Shown here: positions 1 to 7,800 of the stretch, piece after piece
Position numbering within the stretch: position 1 is the first letter of the stretch
Layout: each line of letters starts with the position of its first letter
DNA from: a candidate division TA06 bacterium B3_TA06
GTDB lineage: Bacteria; Hydrothermota; Tepidihabitantia; B3-TA06
Assembly (NCBI GenBank): GCA_005223075.1
Contig: NJBO01000008.1
Span: 38,050 to 102,049 of the forward strand
Length of the DNA: 64,000 nt
Direction: 5' to 3'
The notes under the pieces: generated by a model
Seen by the model: the letters and a program-made list of their open reading frames with translations, nothing else
Told to the model about the DNA's origin: nothing
The model's database searches: none
Made by a program: the position numbers and the translations under genes

Positions 1-91
1 CATGCGCGAACTTGGTTGGAAACCCCAGGTTTTGCCTCAGGAAGGATTTGCCAAGACGATACGATGGTATCGTTACAAAAGGTGGCTATAA
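1..91 (+). CDS. 3' end of an NAD-dependent sugar epimerase (partial)
   Basis: Only the last 29 codons lie in the window; the gene enters from the left and stops at TAA 89-91. The reading frame gives RELGWKPQV followed by IRWYRYKRWL, which matches closely the end of the intact epimerase downstream (RELGWEPQV ... IHWYKKKGWL). It is therefore the tail of a paralogous short-chain dehydrogenase/reductase of the extended NAD(P)-dependent epimerase/dehydratase family. The substrate cannot be told. It suggests that epimerase genes were tandemly duplicated here before repeats invaded the spacer. Confidence 0.75.
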   Translation, partial: MRELGWKPQVLPQEGFAKTIRWYRYKRWL

Positions 92-133
92 TTTACCCCA
101 TAAAGTTACGAAGTAACTTTATGGGGACCCCGG
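92..133. repeat. GGGGACCCCG hairpin element, copy 1
   Basis: TTTACCCC, a stem (ATAAAGTT / AACTTTAT), a short loop, then GGGGACCCCG. It starts one base after the stop codon of the partial epimerase. Same frame (TTTACCCC ... GGGGACCCCGA) as the elements at 138-179, 251-295 and, inverted, 20283-20326, but each has a different stem, so the ends are conserved and the arms co-vary. Confidence 0.7.
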
Positions 134-137
134 GCAT

Positions 138-179
138 ACACCCCACACGTACGCTCCGCGTCCGTGCGGGGACCCCGAA
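138..179. repeat. GGGGACCCCG hairpin element, copy 2
   Basis: ACACCCCACACG at the left and CGTGCGGGGACCCCGAA at the right form an imperfect hairpin around a GC-rich loop. Second of three copies within 200 bp upstream of the intact epimerase gene. Confidence 0.6.
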
Positions 180-203
180 GAGCGAGAAAGTTGTTTAAGG
201 TTA

Positions 204-332
204 ATGGCTGAAGTAAAAAAGATTCTACTCACAGGCGCGTCCGGATTTCTTTTACCCCGCAACGCTACTTTGTACCGTTGCGGGGACCCCGAAAAAGGAC
301 AGTTCGATCAGGTTAGGTTGTGGGTGTTATGA
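204..332 (+). pseudogene. truncated start of a second epimerase gene
   Basis: The ATG at 204 opens MAEVKKILLTGASGFL, the Rossmann nucleotide-binding start of an extended SDR epimerase, nearly the same as the start of the intact gene downstream (MKKVLVTGASGFLGS). After codon 16 the sequence runs straight into hairpin element 251-295 and loses homology; the frame closes at TGA 330-332. The remnant overlaps the ATG of the intact gene (329) as ATGA, so it could now act as a short coupled leader ORF. Read directly from the sequence; that a repeat insertion or deletion caused the truncation is inference. Confidence 0.7.
251..295. repeat. GGGGACCCCG hairpin element, copy 3
   Basis: TTTACCCCGCAACG, loop, CGTTGCGGGGACCCCGAA; perfect 10-bp stem CCCCGCAACG / CGTTGCGGGG. 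It lies exactly where homology to the epimerase N-terminus ends, at codon 16 of the truncated copy. Confidence 0.75.
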
Positions 333-1285
333 AAAAGGTTCTGGTAACCGGTGCATCTGGATTTCTTGGTTCGCACATATCCGAGGCGGCGCACCAGGCA
401 GGATACGAGGTTCACGCCCTGATCCGAGAAACCAGTCCGCGGCGATGGCTTGATCATCCCTGGCTTGTGATTCATACCGCAGATCTCTACGATCGGGACG
501 CCATGGCTTGTATCCTTTCAAGGATGGACGGTGTGATCCACTGTGCAGAAACCCTGTGGGGTGATTACTACAGGGTAAACACCCAGGCTACACGGGTAAT
601 TGCCGAGGAGTCGGTTAAAGTCGGGATCAAGCGTTTTGTCTACATCTCAAGCCTGGCCGCAGGAGGTCCGGGCAAGGGGCCTTATTCCAAGGATGGGGGA
701 GAACCGGATAGTCCTATCTCTCCATACGGGCACAGCAAGAAAGCCGCCGAGGAGATACTCGATGGGATGCTTGATCAGCTCCATGTCGTGATCCTGCGCT
801 ATCCCATGATCTACGGGCCGCGCGACATCCAAGCATTGCGCCTCTTTAAGAACCTTAAAAGCCCGATTAGCGTAAAGGTAGGGTTCAAACCCATTTATAT
901 CTCCGCTATCTACGTGAAGGATGCGGCGCGTGCCGCGGTTCGCACCCTTAGTGCTGATGTGGCTTCCGGTTCGGTCTACGACATCTCAGACGGGGTCAAC
1001 TATACCTTTGATGATCTCTACGATGTTGTCGGTGATGCTCTGGGCAGAAGGAGTTTGCGTATTCCGTTGCCCTTCTTTTTAGTGGTTTTTGGTGCCTGGC
1101 TGGTGCACGATGTCTTCAGGGAGAAGACGGCCTTCAACCCTGATCAGATAGGTATGTTCAGAAGCCCATACTGGCTTGTATCGCCGGAGCGCGCTATTCG
1201 CGAACTCGGCTGGGAACCCCAGGTATCTATCTATGAGGGAGTTAGGCGGACAATTCACTGGTATAAAAAGAAAGGCTGGTTGTGA
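329..1285 (+). CDS. NAD(P)-dependent sugar-nucleotide epimerase/dehydratase family protein
   Basis: A 318-residue extended short-chain dehydrogenase/reductase, about the usual length for the family. The N-terminal dinucleotide-binding motif TGASGFLG is at residues 7-14; a Ser pair (YISS, about 107-108) and the catalytic YGHSK (Tyr 133, Lys 137) complete the active site. Likely a cytoplasmic enzyme acting on a nucleotide sugar or a similar hydroxy-ketone substrate; the substrate cannot be read from sequence. A GTG at 320 would add three residues, but the ATG at 329 fits the family start and overlaps the truncated upstream ORF. The stop TGA overlaps the GTG start of the next small gene, so the two are translationally coupled. 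Confidence 0.85.
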   Translation: MKKVLVTGASGFLGSHISEAAHQAGYEVHALIRETSPRRWLDHPWLVIHTADLYDRDAMACILSRMDGVIHCAETLWGDYYRVNTQATRVIAEESVKVGIKRFVYISSLAAGGPGKGPYSKDGGEPDSPISPYGHSKKAAEEILDGMLDQLHVVILRYPMIYGPRDIQALRLFKNLKSPISVKVGFKPIYISAIYVKDAARAAVRTLSADVASGSVYDISDGVNYTFDDLYDVVGDALGRRSLRIPLPFFLVVFGAWLVHDVFREKTAFNPDQIGMFRSPYWLVSPERAIRELGWEPQVSIYEGVRRTIHWYKKKGWL

Positions 1286-1557
1286 AATCTAAGAAACTTT
1301 TACAGGAACTTGAGCTGGTGGCCGAGAAGCTCGGCATACAGACGGTCTACGATACCTTTCAGGGTAGGGGAGGGGGCTGTCGGGTTATCGAGGACCGTTA
1401 CATCGTGATCAACAGCCGTCTGGCTGATGAGATAAAGGCTGAGCTCTTCCTTAAGGCGCTTTCCGAGCTTCCCATAGACGAGATATACATAAAGCCTGAG
1501 ATCCGCGAGTTGCTTGAGGAAGCGCGGAAATCCAGACCACAAACCGAGTCAATGTAG
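1282..1557 (+). CDS. small conserved hypothetical protein
   Basis: A 91-residue soluble protein starting at a GTG that overlaps the epimerase stop codon (GTGA). It has an N-terminal amphipathic helix, a central glycine-rich turn (GRGGGCR) followed by IVINSRL, and a charged C-terminal helix with IDEIYIKPEIRELLEE. I know of no function; it looks like one of the small conserved proteins seen beside diverse genes. The stop codon TAG is the first part of the dispersed TGTAGGGGC repeat, so the last residues may be repeat-altered. Confidence 0.7.
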   Translation: MKSKKLLQELELVAEKLGIQTVYDTFQGRGGGCRVIEDRYIVINSRLADEIKAELFLKALSELPIDEIYIKPEIRELLEEARKSRPQTESM

Positions 1558-1646
1558 GGGCACGGCATACCCTATGAGATGCCAAGCATCTCAAGGGGCA
1601 GGCTCTGCCGTGCCCCTACAACAGGCGAACCTGAAGGTTCGCGCTA
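1553..1646. repeat. GTAGGGGC inverted repeat plus GCGAACC/GGTTCGC hairpin
   Basis: TGTAGGGGCACGGCA at the left pairs with TGCCGTGCCCCTACA at about 1607-1621. The interior carries GAGATGC / GCATCTC. It is followed by CGAACCTGAAGGTTCG, the hairpin of a second repeat family. The interior sequence recurs inverted at 15692-15756. It supplies the TAG stop of the upstream gene and may serve as a bidirectional terminator between convergent genes. Confidence 0.7.
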
Positions 1647-3161
1647 CTTTTGGGAGGGCGTCGCCTCTTTTTCCTCAGACCCTCTTGTATGCTTGGTGAG
1701 GAACTTAAACGTCCAGGGGTTGAACCAGATGAAGAGTATGACCGCCAGATAACCTATGATTAAAAGCAGGGTGATCCAATAATAGTTGGGGTTGCCCAGC
1801 TCGTATCCGGTGGCAGGCAAGCTGGCCATGGCGATCAATGGAATCCCCATTAGCAACCCTATCCCCGAACCGTAGATGGCGTCAGAGGCGGCAGAGGTTC
1901 TAAACTGCGGATCCACCCCGCGCAGCAACGCCATGCCGGTGGCGAGTGTTCCTGTGTGAGTTCCGAAGAAGGTGACGAAGTGTTCAACAAAGGTCTTTGG
2001 CCATACCCTTCGCACGAAGAACCAGATGTAGCCTATTGTGACGACCCCGCCGATGGTTGTCACTATAAGTATCGGCACGATGTAAGGGCCGAGCACCCGC
2101 ACGTTTATGGCGGCGATGGAGGCGGCGATCATGAAGTCAATCGCCGTGCCCCCGATGTGCTGCAGGAGGTAGTTGTTGGTCCCCTTACCACCTTTCACCC
2201 ATCCTTTATCCTCCATCTTGCGTACAAATTTGCCCACGAGGGTGCCGATAAGCGCGCCGAACCCGAAGTGGAATCCCCAGAAGAGCTTTAACATATTGGC
2301 ACTGAGTTTGCCGGGAACCAGTGTATTCAACAACCATGTGAGTCCCTCCAGGCCTAAGAGAAGGACAATATAGATTCCGCCAATCAGCATGAGTTGGGTG
2401 GTAGCCTTGTCGATTGAGCGCGCCATGCCGGAGTAGTCGCGCTCCTTCTCGATGAGGAAGTGGGCTCCTGGTTGGGGTGGTGGTGGTTTGCCAAAGCCGG
2501 GTTCTGGTTCGCCGCGACGTCTGCGCCTGCGAATCAGGATGTTCATGAGCGGCACGCCCACTATACATGCCCAAAGGAAGCCTATGGTTGAAAAGCTTAA
2601 TCCCACCGATGCTCCGTTCGGGAAAGCGGAGGTGGCGGTGCCGGGAACCATGATATCCGACCATAACTTGCCCATCTGGCTGGCTAAACCGGGGCCCTGG
2701 CCAAATCCGAAGGGCAAAAGGAACCCAAACGACGGGAAGAGATCAGGGAAGATGGTAAGCATGAGGATCAGCGTAACAGCAAGGCCGATGAATCCCTGGA
2801 TGGCGTAGGAGGCCACCATGTAGAATCCACCGGAGACCGCTGAGCGGGTCCTGCCTTTTCCTTCGCTGCTCTTGAGTGCGAGCGCTATGAATGCTATTCC
2901 CATTAGATGATAGATTAACGTCAGAAGGGTTCCGGATTGAAGGGGGGTTATGACTTCCGTGAAATCTCCGTGGATGCGGGTTATCTTAGGTAGTATGTTA
3001 AGTACACTGGGGCCGACGATAAGTCCAATGAATCCGGCGATGATGGCGTCGGGGATGCGAAACTTGCGGATGAACGATACGAACCGTCTTATAACCACCG
3101 CGATAAGAAGAAATACGCCCAGAAGGGCCAGATCAACGATCAAACTCCAGGGTTCAAGCAT
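1644..3161 (-). CDS. GltS-like sodium:glutamate symporter family protein (paralog 1)
   Basis: A 505-residue polytopic inner-membrane protein with about ten or more hydrophobic segments, longer than the roughly 400-residue GltS family norm. It opens with a helix then FRIPDAIIAGFIGLIVGP, the N-terminal signature of the ESS (glutamate:Na+ symporter) family. GQGPGLAS in the first half and GTHTGTLATGMA in the second resemble the two pore motifs of the inverted repeats. A hydrophilic loop with a run of Arg and Pro lies near residues 210-240. AGGAGG precedes the ATG. About half its residues match the gene upstream (3224-4687), so they are a tandem duplication in one operon. The substrate is inferred from family only. 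Confidence 0.75.
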   Translation of the reverse strand: MLEPWSLIVDLALLGVFLLIAVVIRRFVSFIRKFRIPDAIIAGFIGLIVGPSVLNILPKITRIHGDFTEVITPLQSGTLLTLIYHLMGIAFIALALKSSEGKGRTRSAVSGGFYMVASYAIQGFIGLAVTLILMLTIFPDLFPSFGFLLPFGFGQGPGLASQMGKLWSDIMVPGTATSAFPNGASVGLSFSTIGFLWACIVGVPLMNILIRRRRRRGEPEPGFGKPPPPQPGAHFLIEKERDYSGMARSIDKATTQLMLIGGIYIVLLLGLEGLTWLLNTLVPGKLSANMLKLFWGFHFGFGALIGTLVGKFVRKMEDKGWVKGGKGTNNYLLQHIGGTAIDFMIAASIAAINVRVLGPYIVPILIVTTIGGVVTIGYIWFFVRRVWPKTFVEHFVTFFGTHTGTLATGMALLRGVDPQFRTSAASDAIYGSGIGLLMGIPLIAMASLPATGYELGNPNYYWITLLLIIGYLAVILFIWFNPWTFKFLTKHTRGSEEKEATPSQK

Positions 3162-3223
3162 CCGAATCCTCCTTTGTTTGCCTTTAACCTCTTCCCATCG
3201 GTGTGTTTCATTTCTTTAAAATT

Positions 3224-4687
3224 CTATAAGCTCCTTATGCCTTCCGAACTTACTTCTTCATCTCTTATCGAGTACTTCGTGAGGAAGCGGAAGACCGGCG
3301 GGAGAAACCAGATCACGAGTGTTAGCGCGAGATACCCCAGAACCGCCACCAGGGTAATCCAGTAAAGGTTGGGGTTGCCGGTCTCGAACCCCTCAATGGG
3401 CAGGGTGGCGATAAAGATCAATGGGAATACCAAAGGCAACGCCAATGCCGAACCGTACACTATGTCTGATGCGGCTCGGGTCCGAAAGTAGGGATCGGCC
3501 CCGCGAAGAAGCGCCATACCCGTTGCAATCGTCCCGGTTTGCTCCCCGAAGAACGCAACAAAGTGTTCCACATAGGTCTTGGGCCAGACCTTCCGGACGA
3601 CGAACCATGTATACAGGGTCACTGAAAGTCCGCCGGCAGTGGTTATGATAAGGATGGGTACGATGAACTCGCCCAGAACCCTTACGTCTATGGCTGCAAT
3701 AGATGCGACGATCATGAAGTCAATCGCCGCTCCCCCTATGTTCTGAAGCAGGCGATTGTCGGCGATGGGGGTTTTAAAGATCCTTTTGTCCTCTAACTTG
3801 TGGATTAGCTTGCCAAGTAAAGTCGCGATGATAGCACCGAAGACGAAATGTATCGACCAGAATATCCCCACTATGGTTTGCATTATCCCAATCTCACCTA
3901 CCAGGGTGTAAAGTAGGAAGGTCAGTCCCTTAAGGGACAGAAAAACCAGGATGTAGACGACACCTATCAACACAAGTTGAGTTGTAGCCCTTTCTACCAA
4001 TCGTCCCGATCCGCCTTCTTCTCGCTTCTCTTTAAGGACTACCGGCATGGGTTTGGCCTCAAGACCTGGAGCCGGTTCCCCTCTGCGGGACCTGCGTCTT
4101 ATTAAGAGATTCATCAAAGGCACACCGACAAAACATGCCCACAGGAAACCGATTGTGGAGAAGCTGAATCCTACCGATGCCGCGGCGTTAACGCTGGGGA
4201 AGGCTTTTATACCTGCCGGAGAGATCTTATTAGCCCATTTAACCGCCATCTCTCCTGCCATGGGTCCCTGGGCGAACCCGAATGGAAGAAGCAGGCCGAA
4301 GGCCGGAAAGAGGTCTGGATAAACGGTTTTTATAAGCACAAGCGTAATACCAAGTCCGACCGCTCCCTGCACACAGTAGGAGACCACATTGAACAGTCCG
4401 GCGGAGAACGCTGTGCGTCCTCGTCCCTGGCGGGTATCTCTCTTTAAGGATAAGGCGATGAATCCTATCGCGAGAAGATGGTATACCAGCGTGGTCAACC
4501 GGCCGGTGTCGAAGGGAACGAGTCCCAGGATACCCGGCCCGGCGATCAAAGCCAGCACCCCGGCCAGGATTGCATCAGGGATGCGAAAACGCGAGAAGCG
4601 GGGTATAGCGCGGCGGATGACCATTGCTATAAAGAGAAATATCGCAAGGTAGGCTATCTGAAGCATCATATCCCAGGGCTGGCTCAT
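3224..4687 (-). CDS. GltS-like sodium:glutamate symporter family protein (paralog 2)
   Basis: A 487-residue multi-pass membrane protein and paralog of the following gene, sharing FRIPDAILAGVLALIAGPGILG near the N-terminus, GFAQGPMAGEMA in the first half and GEQTGTIATGMALLRGADP in the second. Expected to carry a dicarboxylate amino acid with sodium. Its ATG overlaps the stop codon of the acyltransferase gene by four bases, and AAAGGAG lies just upstream, so the two are coupled. The Glu/Gln and Pro differences in the putative pore motifs between the two paralogs suggest different substrates or a heteromeric pair; both are inference. Confidence 0.75.
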   Translation of the reverse strand: MSQPWDMMLQIAYLAIFLFIAMVIRRAIPRFSRFRIPDAILAGVLALIAGPGILGLVPFDTGRLTTLVYHLLAIGFIALSLKRDTRQGRGRTAFSAGLFNVVSYCVQGAVGLGITLVLIKTVYPDLFPAFGLLLPFGFAQGPMAGEMAVKWANKISPAGIKAFPSVNAAASVGFSFSTIGFLWACFVGVPLMNLLIRRRSRRGEPAPGLEAKPMPVVLKEKREEGGSGRLVERATTQLVLIGVVYILVFLSLKGLTFLLYTLVGEIGIMQTIVGIFWSIHFVFGAIIATLLGKLIHKLEDKRIFKTPIADNRLLQNIGGAAIDFMIVASIAAIDVRVLGEFIVPILIITTAGGLSVTLYTWFVVRKVWPKTYVEHFVAFFGEQTGTIATGMALLRGADPYFRTRAASDIVYGSALALPLVFPLIFIATLPIEGFETGNPNLYWITLVAVLGYLALTLVIWFLPPVFRFLTKYSIRDEEVSSEGIRSL

Positions 4688-5937
4688 CTCAGGTCTCCTT
4701 TGCTCTTACTTTTATCCAGCTCCTGGGTCAAAAAGTGCCAGAAGTATGCCGACTGGCCGAAGAACGTGAAACGATACGCCATGTCTTCGCCGAAGAACTC
4801 GAACTTGTGATTCCAGGTGATACCCGGTCCCCTAAGCTCGTTAAGTGAAGCATCAAAGAGGACCTTGCCGTCCTTGCTTCGAACAAACACCATCCTGAAG
4901 TCGGGAGTGAGGGTTGCAATACCATCTCCTTTGAGTTCGAAGTCGCGATCCCTTCCGGTCTCGGTGGGGACAGACCACATCATGGCCGGAAGCGAGACCA
5001 GAGGGTTTCTACCCTGCTTTTTGCGATCTGCAAGCATCGGTATGGTCTGGGCATCATTCCAGCGCGTCCAGTCTATGTAGCGCTTGAAGTTACGTGCTCC
5101 GACTGCGAGCGGTTCGCCTACTTTGTTGAGTTGGAAGGTCCCGTTCCCAACAAACCTCCAGCGGGCACCACAGGCGGTGCAGAAAAGATGCTTGCCTTTC
5201 GATTCAAGCACAAAGAATCTCTTGCAGTGTGGGCAGAGCCATAAGCGAAGCTCGAGGTGTTCTGCCACAGTGGGACTCGTGAAGATATGTTTTATGACCT
5301 CGGGATCCTCCAGTTCGCTGTAGAAGAGCTTTTCTTCTATCCTTCGTTTGATTTCCCTTTCATCCTCAGGGACCTCATCCGGGTTCTCAAACAGATAGCT
5401 GAAATCAAATATCACCCTGCCTCGGCGCGGCCAGTTTGACCACCGAGGCCAGGCAAGGTAGGAGCCGCGCTGCCTGACACAGATCGCCGGTATCTTCAGC
5501 TTCTTTATAAGGCGTGGAATCGTGTCGCCCAAAGGCAGGGTTTGCCCGTCCCAGTTGCGTTTGCCCTCAGGGAAAACCCCGATTATCTCTCCACGCTTGA
5601 CCGCCCTTAACAATATGCGCATGGTAACCGAGTCCGGGATGTTTTTTGTCTTGGGGATGCCTTTCACCCATCCAAGCAAGGTGCGGCTGATCTTGTATCG
5701 GAAGTACTCATCAGTAACAACGTAGCGTATGGGACGGTTGATGGAGTCTGCGATCATGAATGGATCAACCGTGTTTGTGTGGTTAGCCAACAAAAACGCA
5801 GGCTGTCCCCGAGGAGGAAAACCCCTCTTGCCTTCGCTTTGTATGTGGAAGAAAAAACGCAGGGGCGGTCCCAAAAAAATCTTGGCCCACCACCAGAAGA
5901 TATCCCTCCACAGAAAGGAGAGCTTCTCACCGAGCAT
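4684..5937 (-). CDS. PlsC-like acyltransferase with C-terminal zinc ribbon
   Basis: A 417-residue protein. The N-terminal half is a 1-acylglycerol-3-phosphate acyltransferase (PlsC) domain: the HX4D motif appears as NHTNTVD (about residues 54-60) and the substrate-binding block as FPEGKRNW (about 132-139). The middle holds a four-cysteine zinc ribbon (CPHC ... CTAC, about 235-260), followed by a C-terminal domain I do not recognise. It would acylate a glycerophospholipid-like acceptor at the inner membrane. I place the start at 5937 (MLGEKLS) rather than an in-frame upstream codon at 5955, because a TTGACT/TTTGCT promoter ends seven bases before this ATG. First gene of a three-gene operon with the two GltS-like transporters. 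Confidence 0.75.
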   Translation of the reverse strand: MLGEKLSFLWRDIFWWWAKIFLGPPLRFFFHIQSEGKRGFPPRGQPAFLLANHTNTVDPFMIADSINRPIRYVVTDEYFRYKISRTLLGWVKGIPKTKNIPDSVTMRILLRAVKRGEIIGVFPEGKRNWDGQTLPLGDTIPRLIKKLKIPAICVRQRGSYLAWPRWSNWPRRGRVIFDFSYLFENPDEVPEDEREIKRRIEEKLFYSELEDPEVIKHIFTSPTVAEHLELRLWLCPHCKRFFVLESKGKHLFCTACGARWRFVGNGTFQLNKVGEPLAVGARNFKRYIDWTRWNDAQTIPMLADRKKQGRNPLVSLPAMMWSVPTETGRDRDFELKGDGIATLTPDFRMVFVRSKDGKVLFDASLNELRGPGITWNHKFEFFGEDMAYRFTFFGQSAYFWHFLTQELDKSKSKGDLR

Positions 5938-5944
5938 AGTATTA

Positions 5945-5972
5945 AGCAAACACAAAATTCGCCAAAAGTCAA
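5945..5972 (-). promoter_or_regulatory. promoter of the PlsC-like gene (leaderless)
   Basis: On the minus strand TTGACT (5967-5972), 16-bp spacer, TTTGCT (5945-5950), then seven bases to the ATG at 5937. The -10 box is weak, but the spacing equals that of the other promoters here and predicts transcription starting at the start codon. Confidence 0.5.
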
Positions 5973-6147
5973 GAGGAGGGGGCAGAGATTATTTATTGGG
6001 ATAAAATATTAATCCAATTTACTATCAGCAGGGCAATCTATTACGTCCGAGAAAAGGTAGGGAACGTCCGCAGGCATTCCTTATTGTTAATCAGATGGCT
6101 TTAGCTATACGTTATACGTGTTCGTTCCTTAAGTTATGGGTTTCGGT
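5973..6147. other. intergenic, no gene seen
   Basis: About 175 bases of AT-rich sequence between two minus-strand genes. No repeat family member, hairpin with T-run, or coding frame was recognised. Confidence 0.5.
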
Positions 6148-6816
6148 TTACTGAATTCTGCCGTGCTTGTCATACTTAATCGTGTGGAAGCCTTCGTCTT
6201 CCGAGTAGCATTTAACGTAAACGTAGCCGGAGGCGTCCACCCTTACATGTGGCCCCGTATCATATTTGCCCGAGTCGTAAGCCTTTTTCCAGAGCAGCTT
6301 ACCTTTCGAGTTGTACTTGATTGTGAGAATGTCGGAGGCGGTTTCCTCTCCCCGGTAACCCGTGAGACCCGTGATGTAGACGTTGCCTAGTTCGTCCACC
6401 GTTATGTCCTGGGCAATATCCATGGAACCATTGTCGTAGAAGCTGTTCCATAAGACGTTGCCTTCCGGGTCATACTTGATCGTCCGGTAGTCGTTATCGC
6501 GTCCATTAAAGGAGTAGCATGTCACATAGGTGTTGCCCGCCTCATCCGTTGTTTGGGCATAGATCACGTCCTCGGCGTAATCGCCTTCATAGGTCTTCTC
6601 CACCACAATGCCCTCTTTATCAATCTTGAGCGTTTGGATGGCGCCATCAGGCCATTCTCCCAGGTATCCCGTAATATATGCGCAACCCTTCTCTACTTTT
6701 ATGACAGTGGGTCTGCCAAAGACCACGACCTGTTTTTCCCCGCTTTCCAGGGTTCTTGTGATAGTTGTGGCAAACGCAAGGCTTGCCATAAACACCACCA
6801 CGAGCGCTTTTTTCAT
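6148..6816 (-). CDS. exported SBBP-type beta-propeller protein
   Basis: A 222-residue protein with a Sec signal peptide (MKKALVVVFMASLAFA, cleavage near residue 16). The rest is repeats of the SBBP kind, each with a D.xGNxYVTG core and an xxTIKYxxxGxxLW strand: examples are DEAGNTYVTCYS, DELGNVYITG and DASGYVYVK. This predicts a small, perhaps incomplete, beta-propeller on the cell surface or in the periplasm. It has no C-terminal sorting domain, unlike the larger SBBP protein at 10916-12454, so it may be a shortened relative. AGGAGG lies just before the ATG. Ligand and role are unknown. Confidence 0.75.
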   Translation of the reverse strand: MKKALVVVFMASLAFATTITRTLESGEKQVVVFGRPTVIKVEKGCAYITGYLGEWPDGAIQTLKIDKEGIVVEKTYEGDYAEDVIYAQTTDEAGNTYVTCYSFNGRDNDYRTIKYDPEGNVLWNSFYDNGSMDIAQDITVDELGNVYITGLTGYRGEETASDILTIKYNSKGKLLWKKAYDSGKYDTGPHVRVDASGYVYVKCYSEDEGFHTIKYDKHGRIQ

Positions 6817-6875
6817 GGTTTTCCTCCTTGACTGGTTTGCAGTTGCTCCGACGAGCGACTTTCAATCTTATAGAG

Positions 6876-6903
6876 ATTATAAGGGAGTTTCAAGGAGTGT
6901 CAA
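6876..6903 (-). promoter_or_regulatory. promoter of the small SBBP gene
   Basis: TTGACA (6898-6903), 16-bp spacer, TATAAT (6876-6881) on the minus strand, giving a leader of about 50 bases with AGGAGG before the ATG at 6816. It is divergent from the panC promoter with the -35 boxes about 10 bp apart. Confidence 0.8.
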
Positions 6904-6912
6904 TAGTTAAAG

Positions 6913-6940
6913 TTGACAATGCTTTGTTGCTGCTTAACAT
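6913..6940 (+). promoter_or_regulatory. panC promoter (leaderless)
   Basis: TTGACA (6913-6918), 16-bp spacer, TAACAT (6935-6940), then seven bases to the panC ATG at 6948. No Shine-Dalgarno is present, and transcription should start at or one base before the start codon. Confidence 0.7.
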
Positions 6941-6947
6941 AGCGATT

Positions 6948-7793
6948 ATGGAGATCATCCGCACTATCCGCGAGATGCAGATGTTTGCAGATGAGGCAAG
7001 GGGACGGAGCAAGATCATCGGTCTTGTTCCCACCATGGGGTATCTGCATGAGGGGCATCTTTCTCTTGTCCGCAGAGCGAGAGAAGAAAGCGACGTGGTG
7101 GTGGTAAGCATCTTTGTTAACCCTGCTCAGTTCGGGCCAGGTGAGGATTTATCCAGCTACCCCAGGGATTTTGATAGCGACCGGATGCTTCTTCAAAAGG
7201 AGCGGGTTGACGTGATTTTCGCCCCTTCTGTGGCGCAGATGTACCCTGAGCCCAGCCTTACCTACGTTTACGTTCACCTGCTTACCGAGACCCTGTGCGG
7301 CGCTGATCGTCCCGGTCACCTTGACGGGGTCTCGTTGGTAGTTGCCAAGCTTTTCAACATCTGCAAACCTCACAAGGCTTACTTCGGGGCCAAGGATTTT
7401 CAACAGCAGCTGGTGATCCGCAGGATGGTGGCTGACCTCAACTTCGATATCCAGATCATCACCTGTCCCATCGTTCGAGAGCCGGACGGCCTTGCCATGA
7501 GTTCCCGTAACACATACCTATCATCTGATGCACGCCGAAGGGCGCTTGTCTTAAACCACTCACTTGAAGAAGCGGAGCGGATGGTTAAGGCAGGGGAGAG
7601 GAACGTGGAAACTATCCTTGGAAAGATGAGGGAGATGATTGAGGCAAAGAATCCAGACCGAATTGACTACGTATCAGCGGTGGATCCTAACACCCTAGAA
7701 CCTATCCAGGAGATCAAATGCCCGGTTTTGTTTGCTCTGGCAGCTAAGTTCGGCAAGTCGCGGCTCATAGACAACCGGTTGGTCGAGCCTTAA
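6948..7793 (+). CDS. panC: pantoate--beta-alanine ligase
   Basis: A 281-residue enzyme, the usual PanC length. It condenses pantoate and beta-alanine with ATP to make pantothenate, the CoA precursor, in the cytoplasm. The ATP-binding PTMGYLHEGH (residues 28-37, HxGH) opens the Rossmann domain, FVNPAQFGPGEDL follows, then KDFQQ (binds pantoate/ATP) and the KMSKS-like MSSRNTYLS. An in-frame start exists at 6828, but the family start (MEIIRTIREM) and the promoter ending seven bases upstream point to the ATG at 6948. It is followed within 10 bases by the DUF58 gene, so the two may be cotranscribed. Confidence 0.93.
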   Translation: MEIIRTIREMQMFADEARGRSKIIGLVPTMGYLHEGHLSLVRRAREESDVVVVSIFVNPAQFGPGEDLSSYPRDFDSDRMLLQKERVDVIFAPSVAQMYPEPSLTYVYVHLLTETLCGADRPGHLDGVSLVVAKLFNICKPHKAYFGAKDFQQQLVIRRMVADLNFDIQIITCPIVREPDGLAMSSRNTYLSSDARRRALVLNHSLEEAERMVKAGERNVETILGKMREMIEAKNPDRIDYVSAVDPNTLEPIQEIKCPVLFALAAKFGKSRLIDNRLVEP

Positions 7794-7800
7794 TCCATAG

